Below are positions 54,445-63,994 of a DNA stretch of 64,000 nucleotides, in pieces. The notes below the pieces were generated by a model that did not search any database, had not been told where the DNA came from, and saw only the letters and a list, made by a program, of their open reading frames with translations. The position numbers were made by a program, and so were the translations under genes. Origin of the DNA: Staphylococcus argenteus (GTDB taxonomy: Bacteria > Bacillota > Bacilli > Staphylococcales > Staphylococcaceae); the NCBI RefSeq assembly GCF_000236925.1, contig NC_016941.1, forward strand, positions 310,001 to 374,000. The letters are read 5' to 3'. Numbering within the stretch: the first letter of the stretch is position 1; each line of letters starts with the position of its first letter.

Positions 54445-54460
54445 TAATAGGAGGGATTAT

Positions 54461-55387
54461 ATGAATATAGTAGGGCATCATCACATATCTATGTATACAA
54501 AGGACGCAAAACTTAATAAGGATTTTTACACAAATATACTCGGATTAAGGTTAGTAGAGGTATCGGTTAATCAAGATAGTCCGACGATGTATCATTTATT
54601 TTACGGTGATGAAATTGGATCAGCTGGCACACTTTTAACATTTTTTGAAATTCGAGATGCAGGTCATAAGCGCCAAGGTACTGAGTCTATTTATAGATTG
54701 TCTTTATTAGTACCAGATGCTGAAGCACTTCAATTTTATGAATCACGTCTTCATGAAAATAGTATCAAGACAGAACGTTTAAACTATCTTGGACAAGAGG
54801 CAATTGCTTTTAAAGATGTAGATGATTTAGAAGTGCTTTTAATTGCAAATGATGATTATGAAATCCCGCATAAATGGAAGGCTAATACTTATAGTGACAT
54901 TCCTGAGCAGTATCAAATTTTAGGGTTAGGACCAGTGGAATTAAGAGTAAGAGATGCGAAACGTACGATTGAATTTTTAGAAAACATATTAGGATATCAA
55001 ATGAAAAAAGGATTTGAACATAGTGTAATGACTATTGCACCGCAAGGGCTATATTCTGATTTTGTAGTTGTTGAACAACAAGGTGAACGTGAAAGACCTG
55101 GACGTGGTTATATCCATCATATTGCAGTAAATACACCGAAATTGAGTGATTTAAATGCAATTTACAAGAAATTACAGCTACAACCACAAAATAATTCAGG
55201 TATTATAGATCGTTATTTCTTTAAATCTTTATATTATCGACATAATTCAATTATGTATGAATTCGCGACTGAAGAACCTGGATTCACTGTAGATACATCT
55301 GTTGAAAATTTAGGAAATAAGTTAAACTTGCCGGATTTTTTAGAAGAGAAACGTGAACAAATAGAGCGTAAGCTAGACGAAAGGTAA
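54461..55387 (+). CDS. Ring-cleaving dioxygenase, two-domain VOC/glyoxalase family
   Basis: A 308-residue protein of two vicinal-oxygen-chelate modules (about residues 1-130 and 150-285), like MhqO/CatE-type ring-cleaving dioxygenases. Metal ligands are probably His in IVGHHHISMYT, His in GYIHHIAVNT and Glu in SIMYEFATEEPG. These enzymes open catechol or hydroquinone rings and protect against quinones. It is first of three closely spaced genes and follows a QsrR-type palindrome. Confidence 0.86.
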   Translation: MNIVGHHHISMYTKDAKLNKDFYTNILGLRLVEVSVNQDSPTMYHLFYGDEIGSAGTLLTFFEIRDAGHKRQGTESIYRLSLLVPDAEALQFYESRLHENSIKTERLNYLGQEAIAFKDVDDLEVLLIANDDYEIPHKWKANTYSDIPEQYQILGLGPVELRVRDAKRTIEFLENILGYQMKKGFEHSVMTIAPQGLYSDFVVVEQQGERERPGRGYIHHIAVNTPKLSDLNAIYKKLQLQPQNNSGIIDRYFFKSLYYRHNSIMYEFATEEPGFTVDTSVENLGNKLNLPDFLEEKREQIERKLDER

Positions 55388-55400
55388 AGGAGCATATCAT

Positions 55401-56462
55401 ATGGCTAAATTAGATATGAACAAACGAACACCGTTAGAATTTGGAATATATTCATTAGGCGACCATTTATTAAATCCATTCAAAGGTGAAAAAATAAGTT
55501 ATGAGCAACGTATTAATGAAATTATTGAAGCAAGTAAGTTAGCTGATGAAGCGGGCATTGATGTCTTTGCAGTTGGTGAAAGTCATCAGGAACATTTTAC
55601 GACGCAAGCCCATACAGTAGTATTAGGTGCCATCGCTCAAGCTACAAAAAATATTAAAGTCTCAAGCTCATCAACTATTATTAGTGCAACAGATCCTGTA
55701 CGAGTATTTGAAGATTTTGCGACATTAGATCTAATTTCGCATGGCAGAGCTGAAATTGTTGCGGGTAGAGCATCAAGAACAGGTATCTTTGAATTATTTG
55801 GCTATGATTTAAAAGATTATGATGAATTATTTGAAGAAAAGTTAAATCTACTTTTAGAGTTAAATAAAACAGATCGCATTACGTGGTCTGGAAAATATCG
55901 ACCAGAACTTAGAAATATGAAAATATTCCCAAGACCTATCGATGATACATTGCCAATATGGCGTGCTGTTGGCGGACCTCCTGCAAGTGCAATTAAAGCT
56001 GGTAAACAAGGTGTGCCTATGATGATTACTACTCTTGGTGGTCCAGCAATGAATTTTAAAGGTTCAATAGATGCATATCGTCAAGCGGCAACTGAAGCAG
56101 GTTTTGATGCTTCTCCTGAGTCACTGCCTGTAAGTACAGCAAGTTTATTTTATACAGCGGAAACAACTCAAAGTGCTATGAGAGAATTTTATCCACATTT
56201 GAATACGGGAATGTCATTTATTCGTGGTGTTGGATATCCAAAACAACAGTTTGCTAATTCTCCGGATTATCGTGAAGCATTAATGGTTGGAAGTCCTCAA
56301 CAAATTATTGAAAAGATATTGTATCAACACGAATTGTATGGTCATCAACGCTTTATGGCACAGTTAGATTTTGGTGGTGTACCTTTTGAAAATATTATGA
56401 AAAATATTGAGTTAATTGGTAACGAAATCATACCAGCCATTAAAAAGCATTTATCAAAATAG
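55401..56462 (+). CDS. LLM-class flavin-dependent oxidoreductase
   Basis: A 353-residue luciferase-like barrel protein. Typical blocks are FAVGESHQEHFTTQAHTVVLGAIAQAT, DPVRVFEDFATLDLISHGRAEIVAGRAS and IWRAVGGPPASAI. It starts 13 nt after the dioxygenase (AAAGGAGCATATC) and is followed at once by a flavin reductase that could supply reduced FMN, which is the usual two-component arrangement. Substrate unknown, presumably an aromatic or quinone-derived compound given the operon. Confidence 0.88.
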   Translation: MAKLDMNKRTPLEFGIYSLGDHLLNPFKGEKISYEQRINEIIEASKLADEAGIDVFAVGESHQEHFTTQAHTVVLGAIAQATKNIKVSSSSTIISATDPVRVFEDFATLDLISHGRAEIVAGRASRTGIFELFGYDLKDYDELFEEKLNLLLELNKTDRITWSGKYRPELRNMKIFPRPIDDTLPIWRAVGGPPASAIKAGKQGVPMMITTLGGPAMNFKGSIDAYRQAATEAGFDASPESLPVSTASLFYTAETTQSAMREFYPHLNTGMSFIRGVGYPKQQFANSPDYREALMVGSPQQIIEKILYQHELYGHQRFMAQLDFGGVPFENIMKNIELIGNEIIPAIKKHLSK

Positions 56463-56472
56463 GAGGGGTGTC

Positions 56473-57042
56473 ATGATGAATATTGTATTATTGTCTGGTT
56501 CAACAGTCGGTTCCAAAACGAGAATTGCTATGGATTATTTGAAAAATGAATTAGAAGTAAATAACGAGGGGCATCAAATAGAGTTGATGGATTTACGAGA
56601 TCTTGAATTAGAGTTTAGTGTCGGAAAGAACTATTTAGATACTTCAGGTGATGTATACAAATTGACGACATCTTTAATGCAGGCTGATGTGATTTTTATC
56701 GGTTTTCCAATTTTTCAAGCTTCCATACCTGGTGCTTTGAAAAATGTGTTTGATTTACTTCCAGTCAATGCATTTCGTGACAAAATAATTGGACTGGTAG
56801 CTACAGCAGGTTCTAGCAAACATTACTTAATTCCTGAGATGCATTTAAAACCAATCCTTAGTTATATGAAAGCACATACGATGCAAACTTATGTATTTAT
56901 TGAAGAGAAAGACTTTTCGAATCAACAAATCGTTAATGATGATGTTGTATTTCGTTTAAAAGCGTTAGCGCAATCGACAATGCGAACTGCTAAAGTACAG
57001 CAGCAAGTGATTGAAGAAGAAAATAACCAGTATGACTTTTAA
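56473..57042 (+). CDS. NADPH-dependent FMN reductase (flavodoxin-like fold)
   Basis: A 189-residue flavodoxin-like reductase with the FMN phosphate loop SGSTVGSKTR at the N-terminus and FIGFPIFQASIPGALKNVFDLLP downstream. ATG 56473 or 56476 is the start, behind AGGAGGGG; an upstream in-frame extension to 56416 lies inside the LLM gene. It most likely recycles FMN for the LLM enzyme or reduces quinones directly by two electrons. Confidence 0.88.
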   Translation: MMNIVLLSGSTVGSKTRIAMDYLKNELEVNNEGHQIELMDLRDLELEFSVGKNYLDTSGDVYKLTTSLMQADVIFIGFPIFQASIPGALKNVFDLLPVNAFRDKIIGLVATAGSSKHYLIPEMHLKPILSYMKAHTMQTYVFIEEKDFSNQQIVNDDVVFRLKALAQSTMRTAKVQQQVIEEENNQYDF

Positions 57043-57053
57043 AATATAAAAAT

Positions 57054-57098
57054 AAGACGCTCGGTACACCAAATTAGTGATTCCCTGAGCGTCTTTTA
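57054..57098. terminator. Bidirectional terminator between the FMN reductase and YeiH-like genes
   Basis: AAGACGCTC (57054-57062) pairs perfectly with GAGCGTCTT (57087-57095), followed by TTATA on the plus strand and by TATTTTTATA on the minus strand. Confidence 0.85.
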
Positions 57099-57100
57099 TA

Positions 57101-58096
57101 TTAACTATATAACCAATGAACTACGATAAGGGCAAGTGAAGACAAGCATATTGAAGTAATAACAATAGTGATAAGTGGTTTGAGTGCACGATTTTTAAGG
57201 TCTTTAAATGCCACATTTAACCCTAAAGCAACCATTGCCATTAACAAACAAATTGTTGATACAGTGTTTAAAATATTTAACAATGCTGGTGGAATAGTTA
57301 CATATGTATTTACTAATGCCATAATAACAAACCCAATTAAAAAGTATGGAATGCTAATACGGCCATTGCTAGATGATTCTGATGAACGGAAACGCATAAT
57401 TAAAATGAGTACGATGGTTAATGGAATCAGTAAGAATACTCTACCAAGTTTACCTAGAAGTGCAATTTTAAGAGCGTCACTACCACCAAATCCGCCTGCT
57501 AAAACTACGTGTGCAATTTCATGAAGACTTACTCCAGACCAAGCGCCATAAACGTTTGTCGACATTGAGAAGATAGCGTAGATTGCTGTATAAATAAGTG
57601 AAAATATCGTACCAATCAATGCGATGATGCCGATACTAATAGCCGTATCCTTTTCGCGTGATTTGAATATTGGCGCAACTGCAGCAATGGCAGCAGCACC
57701 ACAAACACCTGTACCGACACCAAGTAATAATGCGATATTTTTATCGCCATGTAATAATTTGTTAACGAAGAGCATCATTACAATACTAAAAATTACTACG
57801 CCTACATCAATGGCCAATAGTTTACTACCTTGACCGATAATGTCGAATATATTGAGTTTAAGTCCATATAGAATAATTGCAAATCTCAATAAGTATTTAG
57901 ATGAGAATGTAATACCTGAGCTATATTTTTCTGGGTAACCTTTAAAATGTCGATATAGAATAGCGATTAATATCGCGATAGTTAATGCACCGACTTTATC
58001 TAATATTGGTAATTTAGCTACTAAAAAACTAAATAAAGCCACAATAAATGTTAATGATAGTCCAACAATAAAATGCTTGTTTTTCGATAGTGCCAT
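57101..58096 (-). CDS. YeiH-family putative sulfate exporter (UPF0324)
   Basis: A 331-residue membrane protein with about ten helices. Conserved blocks are GLKLNIFDIIGQG, GVGTGVCGAAAIAAVAPIF and LHEIAHVVLAGGFGG. The start is ATG 58096, 8 nt from AAAGGGGG; an upstream in-frame ATG (58120) has no ribosome binding site. The family is described only as putative sulfate exporters; no sulfur-metabolism gene or LysR regulator is adjacent, so the role is open. Confidence 0.88.
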   Translation of the reverse strand: MALSKNKHFIVGLSLTFIVALFSFLVAKLPILDKVGALTIAILIAILYRHFKGYPEKYSSGITFSSKYLLRFAIILYGLKLNIFDIIGQGSKLLAIDVGVVIFSIVMMLFVNKLLHGDKNIALLLGVGTGVCGAAAIAAVAPIFKSREKDTAISIGIIALIGTIFSLIYTAIYAIFSMSTNVYGAWSGVSLHEIAHVVLAGGFGGSDALKIALLGKLGRVFLLIPLTIVLILIMRFRSSESSSNGRISIPYFLIGFVIMALVNTYVTIPPALLNILNTVSTICLLMAMVALGLNVAFKDLKNRALKPLITIVITSICLSSLALIVVHWLYS

Positions 58097-58378
58097 GTGC
58101 TGTGCCCCCTTTAATAGCATTTTAGCACTGTTTTGTCGTGTTTTTAAATATAAAATTGGAATAATTAATAAATAGATATTCAGTTTAAGTTGTGTGATAG
58201 GGAATAGGGTGATGTGTAAGAAGCGCTACATAATAAATCATTAGTGGTTCTTTATCATTTCTATTTCGCTCCCTTAGTTGATAGAAAACAAATTTAATAT
58301 GCAAGGTGCAATATCAATATGTTATTATAGTGATAATTTACAGAATTATATGAAAAAAACAAATGAGGGTGTGATGGT

Positions 58379-58924
58379 ATGTTTGGAATGAAAGTGAATG
58401 AACAAATAACATTAAAAATTTTAGAAGCTCATGACACAGAAGCACTTTTCAATTTAATCAATCGTTCAAGAGATTCACTTAGGGAATGGTTACCTTGGGT
58501 AGATGCAACTGAGCAATCATCAGATACAAGTGCGTTTATTAAAAGAGGGCTGTTGCAATTTGCGGGTGGTAATGGATTTCAGTGTGGCATTTGGTATGAA
58601 GGAACGCTAGCGGGTGTTGTCGGTTTACATGAAATTAATCAAATGCACAGAAAAACATCGTTAGGCTATTATTTGGATAAACAATTTGAGGGTCAAGGTG
58701 TTATGACACAAGCTGTAGAGGCGTTGATAAAGTATTGCTTCGAAGAGATTGACTTAAATCGAATTGAAATAAGTGCCGCAGTTAATAATGAAAAAAGCCA
58801 AGCTATTCCTGAACGATTGGGTTTCACTAAAGAAGGTAAGTTACGGGATAATGAATTATTAAATGGTGTTTATTCATCGAGTTACGTCTATAGCTTATTA
58901 AAATCAGAATATAATCAAAAATAA
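58379..58924 (+). CDS. GNAT acetyltransferase, RimJ/RimL-like
   Basis: A 181-residue GNAT enzyme. Family features are LREWLPWVDA near residue 38, LGYYLDKQFEGQGVMTQAVEALIKYCFEE (acetyl-CoA loop QGVMTQ in place of the usual Q/RxxGxG/A) and a C-terminal NEKSQAIPERLGFTKEGKLRD block. It probably N-acetylates a ribosomal protein terminus or a small amine. It is monocistronic; GAGGGTGTG precedes ATG 58379. Confidence 0.85.
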   Translation: MFGMKVNEQITLKILEAHDTEALFNLINRSRDSLREWLPWVDATEQSSDTSAFIKRGLLQFAGGNGFQCGIWYEGTLAGVVGLHEINQMHRKTSLGYYLDKQFEGQGVMTQAVEALIKYCFEEIDLNRIEISAAVNNEKSQAIPERLGFTKEGKLRDNELLNGVYSSSYVYSLLKSEYNQK

Positions 58925-59000
58925 CAAATTGAGTAATAAAAGAGTGATGACATTTAAAATGGTATCGCTCTTTTATTTATTATATAAAAATAAAAGGTTG

Positions 59001-59029
59001 TTGACAGTATTATTTTATAACAATATAAT
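59001..59029 (+). promoter_or_regulatory. fepABC sigma-A promoter
   Basis: Exact consensus TTGACA (59001-59006), 17-nt spacer and TATAAT (59024-59029), directly followed by the Fur box. The untranslated leader would be about 155 nt. Confidence 0.88.
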
Positions 59030-59048
59030 GATTTTGATAATTATTATC
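59030..59048. promoter_or_regulatory. Fur box of fepABC
   Basis: GATTTTGATAATTATTATC matches 16 of 19 positions of the Fur consensus GATAATGATAATCATTATC and abuts the -10 element, so Fur-iron would block transcription. Confidence 0.85.
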
Positions 59049-59189
59049 AACTAGATGATGTTCATGGGAGGATGCTTTAAAACAACCGTTTTAAGTGCAG
59101 TGTATTATTTCAGCGTGTAGGGAATGCTTGATAATACAAATGAGAACATATCTATGGAGATAATAGAATTTCTATAATGAGGTGTCAAA

Positions 59190-60044
59190 ATGAAAAAATT
59201 ATCAACGCTATTATTAGCATCAACGTTATTAATTGCTGCATGTGGGAACGACGATAGTAAGAAAGATGATTCAAAGGCATCGAAAAAAGATGACGGTATT
59301 AAAGCAGAGTTAAAACAAGCAACTAAAGCATATGATAAATATACGGATGAACAGTTGAACGAATTTTTAAAAGGAACAGACCAATTTGTTAAAGCAATCG
59401 AAAATAATGATATGGCTCAAGCAAAATCATTATATCCAAAAGTGCGTATGTATTATGAGCGTTCAGAACCGGTTGCTGAAGCATTTGGTGACTTAGATCC
59501 TAAAATTGATGCGCGTCTAGCAGACATGAAAGAAGAGAAAAAAGAAAAAGAATGGTCAGGATATCATAAGATTGAAAAAGACTTATATGAAGATAACAAA
59601 ATTGATGATATGACTAAAAAAGATGCACAACAATTATTAAAAGATGCTAAAGAGTTACATGTGAAAGCAGACACATTAGATATTACACCAAAATTAATGT
59701 TACAAGGTTCTGTAGACTTATTAAATGAAGTTGCAACTTCTAAAATTACAGGTGAAGAAGAGGTTTATTCACATACAGATTTATATGATTTTAAAGCGAA
59801 TGTTGAAGGTGCACAAAAAATTTATGATTTATTCAAGCCAATTTTAGAGAAAAAAGATAAAAAATTAAGTGATGATATTCAAACAAACTTCGATAAAGTA
59901 AACCAACTTTTAGATAAATATAAAGATAAGAATGGTGGCTATGAATCATTTGAAAAAGTATCGAAGAAAGATCGTAAAGCATTTGCCGATGCGGTTAATG
60001 CATTAGGAGAGCCATTAAGTAAAATGGCTGTGATTACTGAATGA
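59190..60044 (+). CDS. fepA: FepA, EfeO/EfeM-type iron-binding lipoprotein
   Basis: A 284-residue lipoprotein: signal MKKLSTLLLASTLLIAAC with lipobox IAAC and Cys18 as lipid site, then a Lys/Asp-rich linker and an M75-peptidase-like (imelysin/EfeO) helical domain. The domain's HxxE metal motif is seen in SGYHKIEKDLY. It is the extracellular iron-binding part of the FepABC (EfeUOB-type) uptake system, acting with the peroxidase FepB and permease FepC. It overlaps fepB by 4 nt. Confidence 0.94.
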   Translation: MKKLSTLLLASTLLIAACGNDDSKKDDSKASKKDDGIKAELKQATKAYDKYTDEQLNEFLKGTDQFVKAIENNDMAQAKSLYPKVRMYYERSEPVAEAFGDLDPKIDARLADMKEEKKEKEWSGYHKIEKDLYEDNKIDDMTKKDAQQLLKDAKELHVKADTLDITPKLMLQGSVDLLNEVATSKITGEEEVYSHTDLYDFKANVEGAQKIYDLFKPILEKKDKKLSDDIQTNFDKVNQLLDKYKDKNGGYESFEKVSKKDRKAFADAVNALGEPLSKMAVITE

Positions 60045-61270
60045 CAAATTACGAACAAGTGAATGACAGCACACAATTTTCAAGACGGACATTTTTAAAA
60101 ATGTTAGGCATTGGTGGTGCCGGTGTTGCTATTGGAGCAAGTGGTGTGGGTAGTGTTTGGTCTTTCAAATCGATGTTTAATACTCCCGAAGATCCAGAAA
60201 AGGATGCATATGAATTCCATGGGAAAGTGCAACCAGGGGTAACGACGCCTACTCAAAAAACATGTCATTTTGTAGCATTAGATTTGAAATCAAAAGATCG
60301 TGATGCGATTAAGTCGATGTTTAAAAAGTGGACTGTGATGGCCGATCGAATGATGGACGGAGATACGGTTGGTAAAGCAAGTAAGAATCCGCTAATGCCA
60401 CCAATAGACACTGGTGAAGCTATAGGTCTTGGTGCGAGTAAATTGACTCTTACATTTGGTATTAGTAAATCGATGATGAAGAAAATAGGATTTTCCGGTA
60501 AAATTCCTGATACTTTCAAAGATATACCGCATTTTCCAAATGATCAATTGGAAGAGGATTTCAGTGATGGGGATATTATGATTCAAGCTTGTTCTAATGA
60601 TTCGCAAGTTTCATTTCATGCAGTCCATAATTTAGTACGACCTTTTAGAGATATCGTCAAGGTACGCTGGGCGCAATCTGGTTTTATTTCTGCTAAAGGT
60701 AAGGAAACACCTAGAAATTTAATGGCGTTTAAAGATGGAACTATTAATCCTAGAAAAAATAATCAACTGAAAGATTATGTGTTCATTGATGATGGATGGG
60801 CGAAGCATGGCACATATTGTATAATTCGACGTATTCAAATACATATTGAGACGTGGGACCGTACAGCGCTTGAAGAACAAGAGGCGACATTTGGGCGCAA
60901 GAGACATAGCGGTGCGCCGTTAACAGGTGGCAAAGAGTTTGATGAAATCGACTTAAAAGCGAAAGATAGTCATGGCGAGTATATTATTGATAAAGATGCC
61001 CATACGAGACTAGCGAAAGAAGCCAATACGTCAATATTACGTAGAGCATTTAATTATGTTGATGGTACAGATGAACGTACTGGTAATTTTGAGACAGGCT
61101 TACTTTTCATTGCTTTTCAAAAAGCGACAAAACAATTTATCGATATACAAAATAATTTAGGTAGTAATGATAAGTTAAATGAATACATTACACATAGAGG
61201 TTCTGCTTCATTTTTAGTATTACCAGGTGTTAGTAAGGGAGGATACCTTGGTGAAACATTATTTGATTAA
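60041..61270 (+). CDS. fepB: FepB, Tat-exported Dyp-type heme peroxidase
   Basis: A 409-residue dye-decolourising peroxidase. The N-terminus has a twin-arginine signal, FSRRTFLKMLGIGGAG, so it is exported folded by Tat. The Dyp signature appears as MAFKDGTINPR, the block KRHSGAPLTGGKEFDE follows, and the proximal heme His is in KDAHTRLAKEANTSIL. It is reported to help acquire iron, possibly from heme or by oxidising ferrous iron. The start ATG overlaps the fepA stop. tatA and tatC lie 3 kb away, convergent. Confidence 0.95.
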   Translation: MTNYEQVNDSTQFSRRTFLKMLGIGGAGVAIGASGVGSVWSFKSMFNTPEDPEKDAYEFHGKVQPGVTTPTQKTCHFVALDLKSKDRDAIKSMFKKWTVMADRMMDGDTVGKASKNPLMPPIDTGEAIGLGASKLTLTFGISKSMMKKIGFSGKIPDTFKDIPHFPNDQLEEDFSDGDIMIQACSNDSQVSFHAVHNLVRPFRDIVKVRWAQSGFISAKGKETPRNLMAFKDGTINPRKNNQLKDYVFIDDGWAKHGTYCIIRRIQIHIETWDRTALEEQEATFGRKRHSGAPLTGGKEFDEIDLKAKDSHGEYIIDKDAHTRLAKEANTSILRRAFNYVDGTDERTGNFETGLLFIAFQKATKQFIDIQNNLGSNDKLNEYITHRGSASFLVLPGVSKGGYLGETLFD

Positions 61271-62963
61271 AATTGTAGCGACGATAATTACTGTAGTAAC
61301 GGTATTTAGCTTTGGGTTATTGAAAAGTCAGGCGGCAGAGCAACAAAGTGTTAGTGATATATATAGTGTAATAACGGATGCAAAGTCTGCACTTTCGAGT
61401 TCATCTATGTCTAGAGACAGTAAAAAAGATGCAGTTAAAAAAGTTGTAAGTAGTGTGGAGAAACTATCGCTTGATGACAACAATGAAGGAAATGCTGTTA
61501 AATCAGACGTGAAAAAACTTAAAGATGCAAAATCGAATGCTGATCAAATAGATGCATTGTCACAATTGACGAAGTCATTAATTGCTTATGAGGAGAAGTT
61601 AGCTAGTAAAGATGCGGGTTCTAAAATTAAACTGTTGCAACAGCAAGTCGATGCCAAAGATGCAGCGATGACAAAGGCTATTAAAGACAAAAATAAAGCA
61701 GAATTAGAATCCTTGAACAATAGTTTGAATCAGATATGGACTAGCAATGAAACAGTGATTCGTAATTATGACGCAAATCAATATGGACAAATTGAGGTTG
61801 CACTTCTGCAACTTAGAATTTCGATCCATAAGGAGCCTTTAGATACGACAAAAGTAACACATGCATGGACAACTTTTAAATCAAATATTGATCATGTCGA
61901 TAAGAAAAGTGATACGTCTGAAAACAATCAATATCATGTATCGCAGTTGAATGATGAATTAGATAAAGCGATTAAAGCAATCGACGATAATCAATTGTCA
62001 GATGCTGATACAGCACTTACACATTTTATAGAAATTTGGCCATATGTTGAAGGTCAGATTCAAACTAAAAATGGTGCTTTATATACTAAAATTGAAGATA
62101 AGATTCCATATTATCAAAGTGTTTTAGACAAACATAATAAATCGCATGTAAAAGATGGTTTAGTAGATATAAACAATCAAATTAAAGAGGTTGTTGGCCA
62201 TAGTTATAGCTTTGTCGATGTAATGATTATCTTTTTACGTGAAGGACTAGAAGTATTGTTAATTGTAATGACATTGACTACTATGACGCGTAATGTCAAA
62301 GATAAGAAGGGTACTGCAAGTGTGATTGGTGGTGCAATTGCCGGACTTGTATTAAGTATCGTTTTAGCAATTACATTCGTAGAAACACTAGGAAATAGCG
62401 GTATTCTTCGAGAAAGTATGGAAGCGGGATTAGGTATCGTTGCGGTTATATTAATGTTTATCGTTGGTGTTTGGATGCATAAACGTTCAAATGCGAAACG
62501 CTGGAATGATATGATTAAAAATATGTATGCCAATGCGATTAGTAATGGTAATTTAGTATTGTTAGCGACGAATGGTTTAATATCTGTGTTGCGTGAAGGT
62601 GTCGAGGTTATCATTTTCTATATGGGGATGATAGGCGAACTAGCGACCAAAGATTTTATCATAGGTATTGCTTTAGCCATCGTTATATTAATTATCTTTG
62701 CGCTATTATTTAGATTTATTGTCAAATTAATACCTATTTTCTATATATTTAGAGTGTTGTCGATATTTATTTTTATTATGGGATTCAAAATGCTTGGCGT
62801 AAGTATTCAAAAGTTACAATTATTAGGTGCTATGCCGAGACATGTCATTGAAGGATTCCCAACGATTAACTGGTTAGGATTATATCCAAGTTATGAAACG
62901 TTGATAGCACAAGTTGTATATATTATTACAGTAGCTTTCTTAATCTTTAAATTTAAAAAATAA
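61251..62963 (+). CDS. fepC: FepC, EfeU/FTR1-type iron permease
   Basis: A 570-residue fusion-like protein: a signal/anchor (residues 1-30), a long helical extracytoplasmic domain (about 31-325) and a C-terminal FTR1 permease with seven helices. Both iron-transport REGLE motifs are intact, as FLREGLEVLL and VLREGVEVII. GTG 61251 is chosen because GGGAGG lies 8-9 nt upstream; the TTG 61248 is nearly equivalent, and the frame back to 61227 is rejected. It overlaps fepB by 20 nt. Confidence 0.93.
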   Translation: MKHYLIKIVATIITVVTVFSFGLLKSQAAEQQSVSDIYSVITDAKSALSSSSMSRDSKKDAVKKVVSSVEKLSLDDNNEGNAVKSDVKKLKDAKSNADQIDALSQLTKSLIAYEEKLASKDAGSKIKLLQQQVDAKDAAMTKAIKDKNKAELESLNNSLNQIWTSNETVIRNYDANQYGQIEVALLQLRISIHKEPLDTTKVTHAWTTFKSNIDHVDKKSDTSENNQYHVSQLNDELDKAIKAIDDNQLSDADTALTHFIEIWPYVEGQIQTKNGALYTKIEDKIPYYQSVLDKHNKSHVKDGLVDINNQIKEVVGHSYSFVDVMIIFLREGLEVLLIVMTLTTMTRNVKDKKGTASVIGGAIAGLVLSIVLAITFVETLGNSGILRESMEAGLGIVAVILMFIVGVWMHKRSNAKRWNDMIKNMYANAISNGNLVLLATNGLISVLREGVEVIIFYMGMIGELATKDFIIGIALAIVILIIFALLFRFIVKLIPIFYIFRVLSIFIFIMGFKMLGVSIQKLQLLGAMPRHVIEGFPTINWLGLYPSYETLIAQVVYIITVAFLIFKFKK

Positions 62964-62989
62964 AAAACAGGCCGAGTGCCTGTTTTTTT
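62962..62989 (+). terminator. fepABC terminator
   Basis: AAAACAGGC (62964-62972) pairs with GCCTGTTTT (62978-62986) within an A-rich/T-rich frame, then TTT. Strong short hairpin. Confidence 0.92.
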
Positions 62990-63054
62990 GTTGTGATATC
63001 GGTAATTTACGGTATTGTTGTATCACGATTATCGCAGTATTGTTTCGTATAAGG

Positions 63055-63756
63055 TCAATGTGTTGGCGGTTCAGCTCGGCATGTGAACTTAACAATGAAC
63101 ATACTGAACTCAAAGAGCAGTATGAGTGGCAATGTGAGTAATATATTTAATGTTATGTCTGGTGGTGCAATAATACTTGCTAATACAAAGCAAGAGAAGT
63201 AAATATATTTTCGATAATGTTTCAATGATGCGATATCTATGAGACCGAATTTTGCAAGACCTACGAATAATATTGGCAATTGGAATAAAATGCCAAAAGT
63301 GAAAAGCCAACGAATAAGTTCAACTAAATATGCTTTAAAGCCAATCACAGGCGAAATATTCAAAGTACTTGATAATTTTAAAGCGAATTGAATAATCATT
63401 GGAAAGCCAATATAAAATGCAAAGGCGACACCGAAACTGAATAACAGTACGCTGAATAAACTATATTTATATATAAATTGACGTTCATTGTCATGTAAAC
63501 CGGGCGCAACAAACGCCCACAATTGATAAAACATAATCGGTGAAATGAGACAAAATGCAATGAAAAATATAATCATCACATATATTTGAATCATTTCAGT
63601 GAATGAAAAAGCATGTAAAGTCACATGTGCTCGAGTAATATATGATATGACCAATGTCATCCACCAAAATGATGAAACATAAACGATGATGACTGCGATG
63701 ATAAACGACAATAGTATTTTAACTAAGCGATGACGTAGTTCACTAAAGTGAACCAT
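63055..63756 (-). CDS. tatC: TatC, twin-arginine translocase receptor subunit
   Basis: A 233-residue TatC with six helices. The N-terminal signature HFSELRHRLVKIL and the conserved block SPIMFYQLWAFVAPGLHDNER are present. It binds twin-arginine signals, here most probably that of FepB. The gene starts 19 nt after tatA on the same strand. No clear minus-strand terminator is seen before fepC, whose stop is 91 nt away on the opposite strand. Confidence 0.96.
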   Translation of the reverse strand: MVHFSELRHRLVKILLSFIIAVIIVYVSSFWWMTLVISYITRAHVTLHAFSFTEMIQIYVMIIFFIAFCLISPIMFYQLWAFVAPGLHDNERQFIYKYSLFSVLLFSFGVAFAFYIGFPMIIQFALKLSSTLNISPVIGFKAYLVELIRWLFTFGILFQLPILFVGLAKFGLIDIASLKHYRKYIYFSCFVLASIIAPPDITLNILLTLPLILLFEFSMFIVKFTCRAEPPTH

Positions 63757-63775
63757 TAACGTGTGATCAGTGTTA

Positions 63776-63994
63776 TTAATCTCGATCTCGTTGTTGCTTC
63801 GATTCCTTACTGGGTGTATCGTGAGACTCTTTGTCTAAATCTTCGGTTGCTGATTTAAATTCTTTTAAAGTAGAACCAATGGCACGTCCAAATTGCGGTA
63901 ATTTTTTCGGGCCAAAAATAATTAAAGCGATAATGCTTATGACTACAAGACTTGTTGGACCTGTAATGCCTAAAATTAAAGTGTTAGTTATCAT
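63776..63994 (-). CDS. tatA: TatA, twin-arginine translocase pore subunit
   Basis: A 72-residue TatA with a single N-terminal helix (about residues 12-30), the hinge [14 protein letters not shown], an amphipathic helix and a charged tail ending QQRDRD. With tatC it forms a minimal TatAC system. ATG 63994 lies 6 nt from the window edge, so its ribosome binding site and promoter are outside. Confidence 0.95.
   Translation of the reverse strand: MITNTLILGITGPTSLVVISIIALIIFGPKKLPQFGRAIGSTLKEFKSATEDLDKESHDTPSKESKQQRDRD

Larger units (their letters stand above)
54149..54460. other. Divergent regulatory region between glpT and the dioxygenase operon
   Basis: No gene. It holds a cre-like site (54209) for glpT and a palindrome (54430) matching the QsrR consensus just before the ribosome binding site AGGAGGGATT of the plus-strand operon. 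Confidence 0.75.
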
